64,000 nucleotides of DNA from Sediminibacillus massiliensis (GTDB taxonomy: Bacteria > Bacillota > Bacilli > Bacillales > Amphibacillaceae), in assembly GCF_900156915.1 (NCBI RefSeq), contig NZ_LT732535.1, forward strand, positions 1,327,823-1,391,822. The letters are read 5' to 3'. Positions within the stretch are counted from its first letter, which is position 1. Every line of letters begins with the position of its first letter. Made by a program: the position numbers and the translations under genes. The notes under the pieces were generated by a model. The model had not been told where the DNA came from. It saw nothing but the letters and a program-made list of their open reading frames with translations, and did not search any database. Shown piece by piece: positions 26,540 through 36,457 of the stretch.

Positions 26540-27289
26540 TTACTTAATTTCTTTCCGTTGGAAGATAAAGCTTCCCAAAGCTCCAAACGCCAAGAATGTA
26601 ACAATCGGCACCACTACAAGGGTCGCCACTTCCATGCTTTCCAACGTGTCAACAATGAGGATATCGTATATTAACTTAAAAACAGAATGATTGAGAATAG
26701 GTTCAAAAAAAGGCACTTTAACTGCTAAAAGTTGCAGTGGCCAGTCAACAAATATAAAAAACATAAGCAGGAATCCAATCGTTTTCCCGCTATCGGTGAA
26801 CAAGATAGAAAACACTGCCATTATAGATGCAAAGCCTGCACCATACAATATAATCAGTCCGACTGTCTGGAAGTAAAATGTCCATTCAGGCATGTCCTGG
26901 AAGCCAAAGTAAATCGCACTGGCTCCCGTCATAAAAATCGGCAGAATTAAAGAGATAATAATCGTTCCCGCTGAGAATACCATCAGCTTGGCAAAATAGA
27001 TCCGCACCCTGCTGTTACCGGAGGAAACGATACTCTTCATCGTTCCCATGGAGTATTCGCCCGAAATAAAAAATCCCGCCAAAATACTTGGAATGAGCTT
27101 GACGATATTACCATGGGTGCCAAGGACACTTTCCAAATAATAATCCTTTACCGCAGGCAGTCCTGGTGCGCCATTATCAAATTCGATTAAAGGAAACAAC
27201 ACGGCAGCAGCGAACAACATCCAGGTCAAGAAACGAAACGACCGATCCTTCTTCAATTTATACCATTCTGTTTTCAGTAGATTACCCAT
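26540..27289 (-). CDS. ABC-2 type permease
   Basis: 249 aa, six membrane helices, beginning MGNLLKTEWYKLKKDRSFRF, the usual opening of ABC2 permeases of the lantibiotic-immunity/NatB-like type. ATG at 27289 is preceded by GGAGGGGTACAGC and overlaps the ATPase gene by eight bases; the longer frame to 27406 only shadows the ATPase. It forms the membrane part of an exporter with the ATPase upstream. Likely exported or expelled substrate: a cell-envelope-active peptide (inference from neighbouring two-component system). Confidence 0.88.
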   Translation of the reverse strand: MGNLLKTEWYKLKKDRSFRFLTWMLFAAAVLFPLIEFDNGAPGLPAVKDYYLESVLGTHGNIVKLIPSILAGFFISGEYSMGTMKSIVSSGNSRVRIYFAKLMVFSAGTIIISLILPIFMTGASAIYFGFQDMPEWTFYFQTVGLIILYGAGFASIMAVFSILFTDSGKTIGFLLMFFIFVDWPLQLLAVKVPFFEPILNHSVFKLIYDILIVDTLESMEVATLVVVPIVTFLAFGALGSFIFQRKEIK

Positions 27290-28205
27290 GCTGTACCCCT
27301 CCGATCCGGTTGCTGAAGTATGTTTCCAAATCTTCCCCCATCGGCATGAATTCTTCGATGACCAATCCCTCTTGGGACAAAATTCGGGATACTTTACCTG
27401 GTACATTTACATAGGCAAACAACTTGATGGTCCCACCTGGCATTACTTCAAATTCTTGCGTTGACAAGCGGTTTTCTATAATGGTTGCTGCTTTATTTGG
27501 GTTATCCACTTTGATATGCAAGTATTGCTGGCATTTCTCCTGCAGTTCTTTCGCCGATAGCTGCTCTAATAATTCACCATTATGGATAATTCCATAATCG
27601 GTAGCCAACAAGTGTAATTCACTGAGAATATGGCTCGAGATCAATATGGTAATGCCATACTCCCGGTTAAGCTTTTTAAGTAATTCCCGTATTTCCACTA
27701 CTCCCATTGGATCCAGTCCGTTGACAGGCTCATCAAGCACCAGGAATTCCGGATCTCCCAATAAAGCAATTGCAAGCCCCAGACGCTGCTTCATACCCAA
27801 AGAAAAATTTTTCGCTTTCTTTTTTCCGGTCTCGTGCAGTCCGACAATCTTAAGTGTTTTTTCAATACAATCTTTCCCGGGAATACCTTTCAACAGCCGA
27901 TGCGCTTCCAAATTTTCTGCGGCCGTCATTTGTGGATATAAAGCAGGACCTTCGATTATTGTTCCAATTCGTTTCCTGGCTTCGATCAACTCTCGTTCAC
28001 TGTTTTCTCCGAATAATTCAAATGTTCCAGTAGTTGGATATGCAAGACCAGTTATGAGACGGATCAGCGTTGATTTTCCGGCGCCGTTTTGCCCGATGAA
28101 TCCATAAATAGCCCCTTTTTTTATCCTTACACTAACATTGTCCAATGCCAGTTTATTCTGGTATTTTTTGGACAATTGATTGGTTGTTAAAACATACTCA
28201 CTCAT
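27282..28205 (-). CDS. ABC transporter ATPase
   Basis: 307 aa. Walker A GQNGAGKST, signature FSLGMKQRLGLAIAL, Walker B FLVLDEPVNGLDP, then a C-terminal domain of about 80 residues as in BcrA/LanF-type exporters. ATG at 28205 lies nine bases after AAGGAGG. It pairs with the ABC2 permease. The promoter region just upstream (28206-28325) has a run of phased TTAAG repeats, good candidates for response-regulator boxes. Confidence 0.92.
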   Translation of the reverse strand: MSEYVLTTNQLSKKYQNKLALDNVSVRIKKGAIYGFIGQNGAGKSTLIRLITGLAYPTTGTFELFGENSERELIEARKRIGTIIEGPALYPQMTAAENLEAHRLLKGIPGKDCIEKTLKIVGLHETGKKKAKNFSLGMKQRLGLAIALLGDPEFLVLDEPVNGLDPMGVVEIRELLKKLNREYGITILISSHILSELHLLATDYGIIHNGELLEQLSAKELQEKCQQYLHIKVDNPNKAATIIENRLSTQEFEVMPGGTIKLFAYVNVPGKVSRILSQEGLVIEEFMPMGEDLETYFSNRIGGVQHG

Positions 28206-28272
28206 CAAGGTTTTCCTCCTTAAATCATTATCTAACTTGCTCAAAAGATTGCTTTTTGAACACTCTTTTACT

Positions 28273-28325
28273 ATAAGAAGGAAAACATAAGAAAGTCTTA
28301 AGTAAATCCTTAAGAAAACCTTAAG
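28273..28325. repeat. Phased (T/A)TAAG repeats, probable response-regulator boxes
   Basis: ATAAG at 28273 and 28287, TTAAG at 28298, 28310 and 28321: the last four are spaced 11, 12 and 11 bp, one helical turn apart. OmpR-type regulators bind direct repeats with about this period (SaeR uses GTTAAG-N6-GTTAAG). The run lies between the response-regulator stop and the ATPase start, so it should control the transporter and kinase genes. Confidence 0.6.
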
Positions 28326-29013
28326 TTTTTAGTTTGTATCCCATCCCCCAAATGGTTTCGATATACTCTTCATCCGGATTTGCCTTTGCGAGCTTGCTCC
28401 TGATGTGGCTCAAATGGACATTAATCGTATTATCATCCCCGTAGAACTGCTCTTTCCAGACACGTTCGAACAAATTGGCTTTGGTAAAGACTTTATGAGG
28501 GGAAGACATCATCAAGAATAGTATTTCATATTCCCGGGCCGTTAATTTAAGTTCAATTCCATTCACAGTTATTACTTTCGCATCAGGGTCCAGAACCATA
28601 TCTTTATGGGTGATCTGGTTGGTGAGCGACACACCCGTTACATCTTGGTATCTCCGGAGGCATGAATCAATTCTGGCAGAAACCTCTTCAATATCAAAAG
28701 GTTTGGTAATGTAGTCATCCGCGCCCGCCCTTAATGCATTGATTTTTGCTTGTGTTTCAAGCTTTGCAGATATAATGATGATAGGGATATTGCTCTCTTT
28801 TGTTACCTTTTTCAGTATATCTTCCCCTGACAGACCAGGCAGCATAAGATCAATCAGGACCATGTCCCATTTCTGGCTGTCCAGATAGATCATTGCTTCC
28901 GTCCCTGAATATGCTGGTTTGGGAAAATAACCACTTTTAAGGACAATATCACACAGCAAGCGATTAATGTCTTCATCATCTTCAATTATCAATATATTTA
29001 CCGGGTCCTTCAT
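28321..29013 (-). CDS. OmpR-family response regulator
   Basis: 230 aa. Receiver domain with acidic pair IIEDDED, phospho-Asp in LIDLMLPG and switch Lys in ITKPFD; C-terminal winged helix (ELKLTAREYEILFLMMSSP; TINVHLSHIRSKL; IWGMGYKL). It should be phosphorylated by the kinase encoded three genes later and act on the phased repeats immediately downstream. Starts after GAGGATGATTGG. Confidence 0.94.
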   Translation of the reverse strand: MKDPVNILIIEDDEDINRLLCDIVLKSGYFPKPAYSGTEAMIYLDSQKWDMVLIDLMLPGLSGEDILKKVTKESNIPIIIISAKLETQAKINALRAGADDYITKPFDIEEVSARIDSCLRRYQDVTGVSLTNQITHKDMVLDPDAKVITVNGIELKLTAREYEILFLMMSSPHKVFTKANLFERVWKEQFYGDDNTINVHLSHIRSKLAKANPDEEYIETIWGMGYKLKT

Positions 29014-29155
29014 CCAATCATCCTCGACAACTTAATCATTTATCTAAATCATTCCTGTAATTTTACTCGATGTCAAATCTTACACAAACGAACACTAGTT
29101 TACCCGATGTTTAGGTAAGTTCTATTGTCCAAGTATTCCAGCATGTTATAACGAC

Positions 29156-29188
29156 AAAAAGCACCTATCGATTAAAACTCGGTAGGTA
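29156..29188 (-). terminator. Terminator after the ABC2 permease gene
   Basis: ACCTACCGA...TCGATAGGT hairpin followed on the minus strand by GCTTTTTGTCG. About 35 bp past the stop. Confidence 0.75.
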
Positions 29189-29223
29189 CCTTCGTCCCCA
29201 TTCGGTCCGTTTAACGAAAACAT

Positions 29224-29829
29224 TCAGAACGCTTTTCGTTCGTAAATAACCGATGTAATCCCCCATGAAGCAATATAGAATACAAGAACAGCAAGCGACA
29301 ATCCAGTATATAAGACGGGAATGGATAAATTCATGATAAAATTCGTAATCACTGTCAGGTGGTCAGCCAGATACAATACAATTCTTGGTCCTATACCTGC
29401 CAAAAGCAGAAAGCTGATAAGGACTGTTGAAAAAATATGCCCTGGTTTTAATAAATAAAACAATGGAAAGGTTAATGCAGCAAATAAAAAAAACAAACCA
29501 CTGGCAACCGCTATATCATGCAGCGTGAACGATTTATTGAAAATAAACAACGCCAGACTCGCCACCCCGATTTCTATTACCAAGTACACAACTGCACCAA
29601 GATAACGTGAGGCGATAATTTCCTTACGCGTGTAGGGCAAAGAATTCAACAATATATTCGTCTCTGCTTTTTCATCGTATGCAAAAGAATTAAATGGAAT
29701 AAAAATACTGGCAACCAAAAAAGTCATAGCTGGATGCGAATCCATGATTATAAAGAATGCGATAAAAGGAATGAAAGTCAATAACAGTCTTTTCTGCAGG
29801 ATGACATCACGTCTGATTAAATTAAACAT
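29224..29829 (-). CDS. ABC-2 type permease (ABC2_membrane_5-like)
   Basis: 201 aa with six membrane helices (FNLIRRDVILQKRLLL at the start; SILLNSLPYTRKEIIASRY-like cytoplasmic loop). Matches the small permeases found with YtrA-type GntR and YtrB-like ATPase genes. The gene overlaps the ATPase by eight bases and starts after GGGAGG. Last gene of the operon. These transporters respond to cell-wall-active agents in B. subtilis (ytr) but the substrate here is unknown. Confidence 0.86.
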   Translation of the reverse strand: MFNLIRRDVILQKRLLLTFIPFIAFFIIMDSHPAMTFLVASIFIPFNSFAYDEKAETNILLNSLPYTRKEIIASRYLGAVVYLVIEIGVASLALFIFNKSFTLHDIAVASGLFFLFAALTFPLFYLLKPGHIFSTVLISFLLLAGIGPRIVLYLADHLTVITNFIMNLSIPVLYTGLSLAVLVFYIASWGITSVIYERKAF

Positions 29830-30688
29830 GGTGCACGCCTCCCTTCAGGTGATACATAATATCTTCCAAAGAGGCTGGCTCAATCACTACACTGTTTCCG
29901 AAAGTGTTTCTCACTGCTTCCATATTGTCGGTTAATGCCTCAAATCCTGTGGGTGCACGATGAATATGGACGAAGGCCTTTTCCGTGTCTCTATCCAGAA
30001 GCTCCCTACCGCCTTTTACGAGCGCATAGTTTTCGGCTATGTCGTGGATGGATTGGTTAAACACCAATTCGCCTTTTTGTATAAAAGCTATGTAATCGGC
30101 GACCCTGTCTAAATCCGTTGTAATATGCGTGGAAAAGAAAATGGTCCGATTGCCATCCACCATTATTTCCTGTAAAAGGGCCAACAATTCCCGCCTGAAA
30201 ATGGGATCCAAACCGGCTGTCGGTTCATCCATGATGATCAGTTCTGCATGATGGGATAATGCAATCGCCAGTGAGGCTTTCATCTGCATCCCTTTTGAAA
30301 AAGTTTTTATTGCTTTATTCATCGGCAATTCGAACTGTTCGATGTACCGATGAAAGATTGCATCATCCCAACTTTTGTATGCAGGGGAAACTATCCGCTT
30401 TATATCTTTCAAATTAAGCCCTTCAAAAAATACGTTGCCATCATATACAAATCCAATCCGTTCCTTGATCGCCTTCTCATGCGTCCTGTAATCCATACCA
30501 AAAAGCTTCACTTCACCTGCATCTGGCTTTAAAAGGTTCATCATCATTTTAATGGTTGTCGACTTTCCAGCTCCGTTTGCCCCGATGAATCCCGTAACAA
30601 AACCTTGTTTCACTTGTAAATCAATGTTTTTGACGGAGAAATCTTTAAATCTCTTCGATACGTTTATTAATTCAACCACATTTTCCAT
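29822..30688 (-). CDS. ABC transporter ATPase (YtrB/YhcG-like)
   Basis: 288 aa. Walker A GANGAGKST, signature FSKGMQMKASLAIAL, Walker B LIIMDEPTAGLDP, H-loop FFSTHITTD. C-terminal segment has the family ending (SLEDIMYHLKGGVHHV). ATG at 30688 follows GAGGAG by eight bases and just overlaps the GntR gene end; a GTG at 30697 would lie too close to the site. Works with the permease that follows. Confidence 0.92.
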   Translation of the reverse strand: MENVVELINVSKRFKDFSVKNIDLQVKQGFVTGFIGANGAGKSTTIKMMMNLLKPDAGEVKLFGMDYRTHEKAIKERIGFVYDGNVFFEGLNLKDIKRIVSPAYKSWDDAIFHRYIEQFELPMNKAIKTFSKGMQMKASLAIALSHHAELIIMDEPTAGLDPIFRRELLALLQEIMVDGNRTIFFSTHITTDLDRVADYIAFIQKGELVFNQSIHDIAENYALVKGGRELLDRDTEKAFVHIHRAPTGFEALTDNMEAVRNTFGNSVVIEPASLEDIMYHLKGGVHHV

Positions 30689-30693
30689 TACCT

Positions 30694-31065
30694 TCACTCC
30701 TCGTACAAGATTTTCAACAGTTCCTGCAACTCATCAAACGACAGACCGATCTCTTTGCTGTTTGTTATCACCGCACTCAGCTGCTCCTCAATCACCTTAA
30801 GCTTCTTCTCCTTTATGACCTCTAAATTTTGCTCTGCCACAAAAGATCCCTTTCCGACGATCGAATAGATAAAGCCCGCCTTCTCCAATTCCTCATAAGC
30901 ACGTTTCGTCGTTATCACACTTATTTGTAAATCCTTCGCCAGCTTCCGTATCGAAGGCAACGCTGTCCCTTCTTGTAATTCACCAGCTAAAATGGACGAT
31001 TTAATTTGATTGGTAATTTGTTCATAAATCGGCTCCTTTGAAGTGTTGGAAATAATTATTTGCAT
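30694..31065 (-). CDS. GntR-family regulator, YtrA subfamily
   Basis: 123 aa. Winged helix (EPIYEQITNQIKSSILAGEL; LPSIRKLAKDLQISVITTKRAYEELEKAG) and a short C-terminal dimer helix (IEEQLSAVITNSKEIGLSFDELQELL). First gene of the GntR, ATPase, permease operon; likely a repressor released by cell-envelope stress or a ligand. A perfect inverted repeat lies 32-66 bp upstream. Starts after AGAGGGGATTGC. Confidence 0.92.
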   Translation of the reverse strand: MQIIISNTSKEPIYEQITNQIKSSILAGELQEGTALPSIRKLAKDLQISVITTKRAYEELEKAGFIYSIVGKGSFVAEQNLEVIKEKKLKVIEEQLSAVITNSKEIGLSFDELQELLKILYEE

Positions 31066-31096
31066 GCAATCCCCTCTTCTGTCTGTTTTTTATCTT

Positions 31097-31131
31097 CATA
31101 TATTGTATATATACTATATTAACAATATATG
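31097..31131. promoter_or_regulatory. GntR operator candidate CATATATTGT-N15-ACAATATATG
   Basis: Perfect ten-base inverted repeat in the GntR promoter, with a nested palindrome GTATATATAC at 31105-31114 that resembles known YtrA-type sites. Fits autorepression. Confidence 0.55.
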
Positions 31132-31284
31132 CACAAAAATAATTGAGTGCAACCCTTTTTTGAAGGAAAAGCACTTATACATTCTTTGAACATCTATTAC
31201 GTTTTCCTAAAGACAAACAGAAAGAGCATGAATGAATAATAGATTTATCCATCCATGCCCTTATGAAAATATTATAGGAGGCTT

Positions 31285-32859
31285 TTATCTCTCTTTATAA
31301 TGAAAATAGCGAAAGAAAGACGGTTTCTTTTGCCCGCTCAAATCTTGCGAACAGACACCGACAAACGTGCCGGTGAAACGAATATAGTCAGCATCGTCAT
31401 CAGACAGGTGGCCGATATCGATTTTTCCACCGATTTCTTTCCACTCGTTCTCAAATTCTGTATAGAAAAACTGTAACCATTGATTGTCTATCGTTGCCTT
31501 CAACTTCACAGACGAGGCGTTTAAAGGAATGTCATTATCCAACAGCTCATCATATTTTCCATACTTCGATTCGATGATTCCCAAGCATTTTCCTAATTCC
31601 TCATGGTGTGTCACCCGCAGATACACGTAGTCATCTGTATCATAGTACACAATCAACCCAGCCATTTGTTGAAAATGATCAGGTGAAATTTCTACTTCCG
31701 TTTCTATATCCGCATGGAAGTTTTCCAATCTGCGCGCGAGCAGGCTTTGGTAATGTGTAGATTGCATGGACTCTCCGCCTGTCAATCTCAAGTAACCTGG
31801 TCTTTCTGTTAGAGATACCCAATCTTCTGTAAATGGCCTGCGTAGAGAATTCCAATATTTCTTCAATGTATCTTCCGAAAAATCATCGTAGTTGTTTTCC
31901 GGGTCAAACGGGTGCTCTTCTAGATTTGGCGCCTCTACTTCTGTTTGCGGATGCGGCCCGCCTTCCACTCGAAGCCAGTCATCATCTGTCCAATAGCATT
32001 TTTGCAAAGCAGTTTCCCTGCCCAGGATACATTTTTTATCGACAACTGGCCGGCCGCACAAATGCGCCATATACCATTCGCCCGTCTGGGTCTCTACCAA
32101 ACTGCCATGACCAGCTTTTTGAAGCTCGCTTAAATCCTCTTGGTTCGATGTCAGAATCGGATTAGCCGGATCTATTTCATATGGACCGAATAAAGAAGTA
32201 GAGCGGGCAACTGTCACTGCATGGGTGTACCATGTTCCTCCCTCTGCTGTAAGTAAGTAATAGTAACCATTCCGCTTATAAAGATGTGGTGCTTCTGTCA
32301 AACCAATATTTGACCCCTTAAAAATGTTCCGGATCGGGCCGACTAGCTTCTTCTCTTCCGGAGAATATTGCTGGAGCGCGATTCCGGCGAAAGAGTTCGT
32401 TCCTTTTCTAAAATCCCAAATCATGTTGACCAACCATTTTGTCCCATCTTCCTCATGATAAAGCGATGGATCGAACCCGCTGCTGTTGAGATAAACCGGT
32501 TCCGACCATGGACCCTCGATATTCTGCGCTGTTACCAGATAGTTATGTGTGTCTTTGAAGGCCCCTGTTCTACTTTTCACATCGGTGAAGATAAGGTAAA
32601 ACAGGCCGTCCTTTTCCGAATAACTCAAGGCCGGAGCCCAGACACCGCCCGAGTCAATATTACCGATCATGTTTAGTTGGGAGGACCTTGTCAACGGGTA
32701 AGTCAACAGCCTCCAGTTGATCATGTCCTTTGAATGATGGATTTGGACACCCGGAAACCACTCAAAAGTAGAAGTCGCTATATAGTAGTCATCCCCCACT
32801 CTGAGGATGGATGGATCCGGGTGATAACCTGGCAAAATTGGATTGGTTATTTTCTTCAT
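31285..32859 (-). CDS. GH43 beta-xylosidase/alpha-arabinofuranosidase
   Basis: 524 aa with the layout of XynB-type GH43 enzymes: five-bladed propeller (residues about 1-310) and a C-terminal beta-sandwich. Catalytic residues: Asp base in GYHPDPSI, pKa-modulating Asp in SGFDPSLYHEEDG, Glu acid in TEAPHLYKR. No signal peptide, so it hydrolyses imported xylo-oligosaccharides to xylose in the cytoplasm. Starts after GAGGGGAGAATCTCT. It follows the GPH symporter gene by 82 bp, the same pair as xynP-xynB in B. subtilis. Confidence 0.94.
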   Translation of the reverse strand: MKKITNPILPGYHPDPSILRVGDDYYIATSTFEWFPGVQIHHSKDMINWRLLTYPLTRSSQLNMIGNIDSGGVWAPALSYSEKDGLFYLIFTDVKSRTGAFKDTHNYLVTAQNIEGPWSEPVYLNSSGFDPSLYHEEDGTKWLVNMIWDFRKGTNSFAGIALQQYSPEEKKLVGPIRNIFKGSNIGLTEAPHLYKRNGYYYLLTAEGGTWYTHAVTVARSTSLFGPYEIDPANPILTSNQEDLSELQKAGHGSLVETQTGEWYMAHLCGRPVVDKKCILGRETALQKCYWTDDDWLRVEGGPHPQTEVEAPNLEEHPFDPENNYDDFSEDTLKKYWNSLRRPFTEDWVSLTERPGYLRLTGGESMQSTHYQSLLARRLENFHADIETEVEISPDHFQQMAGLIVYYDTDDYVYLRVTHHEELGKCLGIIESKYGKYDELLDNDIPLNASSVKLKATIDNQWLQFFYTEFENEWKEIGGKIDIGHLSDDDADYIRFTGTFVGVCSQDLSGQKKPSFFRYFHYKER

Positions 32860-32917
32860 AGAGATTCTCCCCTCGTGTGAAGCAGAACTGGCCTGATCCA
32901 GTCCTGCAACATAGTAA

Positions 32918-32929
32918 TTGAACGTTCAA
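32918..32929. promoter_or_regulatory. Perfect palindrome TTGAACGTTCAA
   Basis: Twelve-base palindrome in the 82-bp gap between the symporter stop and GH43 start. Could be an operator for separate GH43 control; no regulator identified. Confidence 0.3.
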
Positions 32930-32940
32930 ACTCCAATAAA

Positions 32941-34341
32941 TCATTGTGCGTTCCTTGCTCTTAAATCTTCTATGATCTTCGGATATTTTTTATCCAGATT
33001 ATAAAAGGCCAAAAGGATCATAATTAAGACGGTGATCCCCATTGGAATATAGACAAAAAGTGCCTGAATCGACAGAATCGCTGAACCGGATTGCACACTG
33101 CTTCCGCCGACATAACCACCGTAGGCTAAGACCCAGCCAATAATGGCGGTACCAAGACCACTTCCGACTTTAATTCCCATACTGCCACCGCTATAGACCA
33201 TTCCTTCGTTACGGATACCGGTTTTCCATTCCCCATACTCGATGGTATCGCCAAGTAGAGCGAACATGCTTCCATTGATAGGAGCTTTTCCTATTCCCCT
33301 TACGACAGTGCCGATGACGATTAACGTGATGCTTGATAAATCAATCAACATAATCAGGTAACCGACGATGGTTATAATTTCCCCGACGATAATGGCATTT
33401 CTTTTTCCAAATCTCTTCGTTATTGGCGCAACAATGGACATTCCGACAAGGATAAACACGGTATAGGCCGTTGTAACGAGACCAACCAACAAGGGATTAT
33501 CCAAAATATACTCCGCATAATAAACAACTGCTCCAGAGTTAAGTGCATTAAATATATAGGTTAATAGAATAAAAGCACTGGCAAGCGCCCAATACTTATT
33601 TTTACCAAGCGTTTTCAAACTGTCTTTCAAAGGAACCGTTTTCTTTTGTTGTTCGACACTTACTGGTTTGACTCTTTCTTTTGTTGTTTTGAAAGTGAAA
33701 ATGAATAGAGCAGTTCCAATCGAACCAAAAATCATGAATGTAATCACCCAGCCAAACTGCTGGCCGCCAAGTGCATTGGCTATTGGAAGTGTTAAGTTAC
33801 TGACAACGAGCACACCGATCAAAGCGATACTCATCCGGAAGACGTTTAGGACTGAGCGTTGGTATTGATCCTGTGTTATCAGGGAATTCAATGTTCCATA
33901 AGGGACGTTTAATCCGGTGTAAACTAGACAAACAACGTTATACGTAATTGCTATGTACACTACCTGCCAAGTTGTACTAACATCCGGTACCATAAATAAC
34001 AGAACAGCTGAAACTGCAAATGGAACAGATAACCAAAGCAGCCAAGGGCGCGCTTTTCCGTGCTTGGACTTTGTCTTATCAATAACGTAGCCCATCAGCA
34101 CATCGGAAACACCATCAAAAATCCGGGAAAACAGCATAATCGAACCGACGATTCCTGCTGCAATTCCAATTACATCCGTGTAGTAGTAAACAATAAATGT
34201 ACTCATCGCTGTCCATATGAAGTTGCTCGCTAAGTCACCAGTACCATATCCTACTTTTTCAAGAAGTCCTATTTTTTCATCCGCAGCCTTCCCAGCCTTT
34301 TTTTCATCTGGTATTTTTTCAGCGGTAGAATTAATTGCCAT
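32941..34341 (-). CDS. GPH-family (MFS) sugar symporter, XynP-like
   Basis: 466 aa, twelve membrane helices. GPH motifs are visible: KVGYGTGDLASNFIW, RIFDGVSDVLMGYVIDKTKSKHGKARPWLLW, and LLGDTIEYGEWKTGIRNEG. Cation-coupled import of a glycoside, most likely xylosides given the GH43 partner. ATG at 34341 follows GGAGGAATATAC; the frame is open to 34449 but that part lacks a site and contains a cre box. Second gene group after the dehydratase and aldolase. Confidence 0.92.
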   Translation of the reverse strand: MAINSTAEKIPDEKKAGKAADEKIGLLEKVGYGTGDLASNFIWTAMSTFIVYYYTDVIGIAAGIVGSIMLFSRIFDGVSDVLMGYVIDKTKSKHGKARPWLLWLSVPFAVSAVLLFMVPDVSTTWQVVYIAITYNVVCLVYTGLNVPYGTLNSLITQDQYQRSVLNVFRMSIALIGVLVVSNLTLPIANALGGQQFGWVITFMIFGSIGTALFIFTFKTTKERVKPVSVEQQKKTVPLKDSLKTLGKNKYWALASAFILLTYIFNALNSGAVVYYAEYILDNPLLVGLVTTAYTVFILVGMSIVAPITKRFGKRNAIIVGEIITIVGYLIMLIDLSSITLIVIGTVVRGIGKAPINGSMFALLGDTIEYGEWKTGIRNEGMVYSGGSMGIKVGSGLGTAIIGWVLAYGGYVGGSSVQSGSAILSIQALFVYIPMGITVLIMILLAFYNLDKKYPKIIEDLRARNAQ

Positions 34342-34358
34342 GTATATTCCTCCTTCTA

Positions 34359-34373
34359 ATATAACGCTTACAA
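34359..34373. promoter_or_regulatory. cre-like site just upstream of the symporter gene
   Basis: Minus strand TTGTAAGCGTTATAT, close to the cre consensus, 18-32 bp before the ATG, so bound CcpA would block elongation or a nearby promoter. Confidence 0.6.
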
Positions 34374-34463
34374 GATTTGCTTGAAGGGACGCCAACTTCA
34401 ATCTCCTGGAGTATCCCGACAAATTGCCAGTCAAACGTTTACCCTCCATTATCCGACTAGTAT

Positions 34464-36446
34464 TTATACGTGTGATTTTTCTCTAGCTAATGCCTTCTTA
34501 CCTGCTTCTAAAATTTCTAAAATCCTATCTGTATCGTAGACACTTCCCCGCCATGTACCGCCACTAGCCGCCTGCAGTGCAGCCCAAAGCCGCGTATCAT
34601 CAGGTAAATCTTTATGTGGCTTCAATTCAGGGTGTGGTTCGCGTTCATCCAAGACTGATGCTCCCTCCTCAGGAGAAATCCGCTTGGATTCTGTACCGAT
34701 AAAGTTCACACCACCAACAAGGTTCCGGCAATCAACCTCTATCTCGATTAAATCGCCATCGCGCAATTTCCCAATCGGTCCGTCTGCCAATGCTTCCGGA
34801 CCGACATGGCCAATACAAGCTCCTGTCGATACTCCCGAAAAACGGGCATCCGTTATCAATGAAACGTTTTTTCCGAAAGGTAAGTATTTTAATGCTGAAG
34901 TCAGTTGATAAGTCTCTTCCATTCCGGTTCCAGCAGGACCGCCGCCGATGACTACCATAATATCTCCAGCAACAATCCCACCTGTTTTAATCGCTTTGAT
35001 GGCTGATTTTTCGGATGTGAACACCTTGGCACTGCCTGTATGACGATAAAAACCTTGTTCATCAATAACCGATGGATCGATGGAAGTCGATTTTATGACA
35101 GATCCTTCAGGGGCGATATTTCCAGTCGGGAAAGTAACAGTAGATGTAAGTCCCCGCTTCTTCGCTTGGTCCGGGCTCATAATCACATCATCTGGGGAAA
35201 CACCATCCGCTTCTTCCAATCTTTTTCTTACTTGTTGACGACGTTCTGACTGTTCCCACCAATCGAGGTTAACACCTAACGTGTCACCCGTGACAGTAAG
35301 CACATCTTCATGCAGGAGACCTAATTTACGTAAATGGAGCATCACTTCCGGTACGCCTCCTGCTAAGAATGCCCTTACTGTTGCATGGTTTTCAGGCCCG
35401 TTTGGCAGAACACTTACTAATCGCGGTGTCTTTTTGTTGATACGGACCCAATCCTCTACTGTCGGGATCTTGCTTTTGGCAGCATGGGCGATGGCCGGAA
35501 TGTGCAGAAGCAAGTTGGTTGAGCCCCCGAATGCCGCATGAAGAACCATTGCATTTTCGATTGCTTTATCTGTAATGATGTCCTTCGTGGTGATTCCTTT
35601 TTTCTCCATTTCCAGAGCAGCTCTGGCGGATTGCTTTGCCATTTCCGCCCAGATTTTCTGTCCTGAAGGGGCAAGTGCAGAGTGTGTAATTGCCATGCCG
35701 AGCGCTTCAGCAACAACCTGTGATGTGCCTGCAGTCCCCAGGAACTGGCATCCCCCGCCAGAAGACCCGCATGCACTGCAACCAAGCTCGGCTGCTTCTT
35801 TCAGTGTGATTTCCTTATTTGCAAATCTTGCTCCGATGGTTTGTACTTTCCCAGCGTCTTCCCCGTTCGTAGCCGGCAGGGTGACACCACCGGGAACTAT
35901 GATAGTGGGAAGATCATGCGTTCCAGCAAGAGAGATCATCATGGCCGGCAGCCCCTTATCACAGGTCGCTACTCCCATCACAGCCTGCCTTGTCGGCAAG
36001 GAACGAATTAACCTGCGCAAAACAACGGCAGCATCGTTCCGATAAGGAAATGAATCGAACATTCCCAATGTGCCTTGTGACCGTCCGTCACAAGGATCAC
36101 TGACAAATCCGGCAAAGGGCACGCCTTTATGTTCGCGTATTTCTTCTGCAGCCGCTTTCATTAATAAGTCAACTTCCCAATGGCCGGTATGATACCCTAA
36201 CGCCAAAGGATTTCCCTTGTCATCCCTCAATCCACCCTTTGTTCCGAGAATAAGCACTTGCGCCCCGAGTAGTTCTTTTGGGTTCCAGCCCATTCCGACA
36301 TTTTGTGTCATACCAAACAAATCACCACTCGGAGACTCCTCGAGCATCTGCGGCGTAAGCGGCAACGCGCCGACAGGCCCGCTCGCGTGCGTTTTAACTT
36401 GATATGACGATTGATCATCATGTTTAAAAATTGTTTTTATTGACAT
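34464..36446 (-). CDS. D-xylonate dehydratase, YjhG/YagF type (IlvD/EDD family)
   Basis: 660 aa, close to E. coli YjhG/YagF (655 aa) and longer than IlvD or Edd. Iron-sulfur Cys residues are visible in [17 protein letters not shown] and [22 protein letters not shown]; the C-terminal beta domain has [14 protein letters not shown] and [15 protein letters not shown]. Dehydrates xylonate to 2-keto-3-deoxyxylonate. ATG at 36446 is six bases from AGGAGG; the adjacent ATG 36449 is too close. Lies nine to eleven bp after the aldolase gene, so one operon. The assignment rests on family resemblance and on the aldolase and IclR neighbours, which mirror the E. coli yag cluster; gluconate or arabinonate are alternatives. 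Confidence 0.86.
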   Translation of the reverse strand: MSIKTIFKHDDQSSYQVKTHASGPVGALPLTPQMLEESPSGDLFGMTQNVGMGWNPKELLGAQVLILGTKGGLRDDKGNPLALGYHTGHWEVDLLMKAAAEEIREHKGVPFAGFVSDPCDGRSQGTLGMFDSFPYRNDAAVVLRRLIRSLPTRQAVMGVATCDKGLPAMMISLAGTHDLPTIIVPGGVTLPATNGEDAGKVQTIGARFANKEITLKEAAELGCSACGSSGGGCQFLGTAGTSQVVAEALGMAITHSALAPSGQKIWAEMAKQSARAALEMEKKGITTKDIITDKAIENAMVLHAAFGGSTNLLLHIPAIAHAAKSKIPTVEDWVRINKKTPRLVSVLPNGPENHATVRAFLAGGVPEVMLHLRKLGLLHEDVLTVTGDTLGVNLDWWEQSERRQQVRKRLEEADGVSPDDVIMSPDQAKKRGLTSTVTFPTGNIAPEGSVIKSTSIDPSVIDEQGFYRHTGSAKVFTSEKSAIKAIKTGGIVAGDIMVVIGGGPAGTGMEETYQLTSALKYLPFGKNVSLITDARFSGVSTGACIGHVGPEALADGPIGKLRDGDLIEIEVDCRNLVGGVNFIGTESKRISPEEGASVLDEREPHPELKPHKDLPDDTRLWAALQAASGGTWRGSVYDTDRILEILEAGKKALAREKSHV

Positions 36447-36457
36447 CATGTGCCTCC

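Noticed and set aside
35456-36045. Long ORFs on both strands inside the xylonate dehydratase gene
   Set aside because: Shadows of a strongly conserved coding frame; no start signals.
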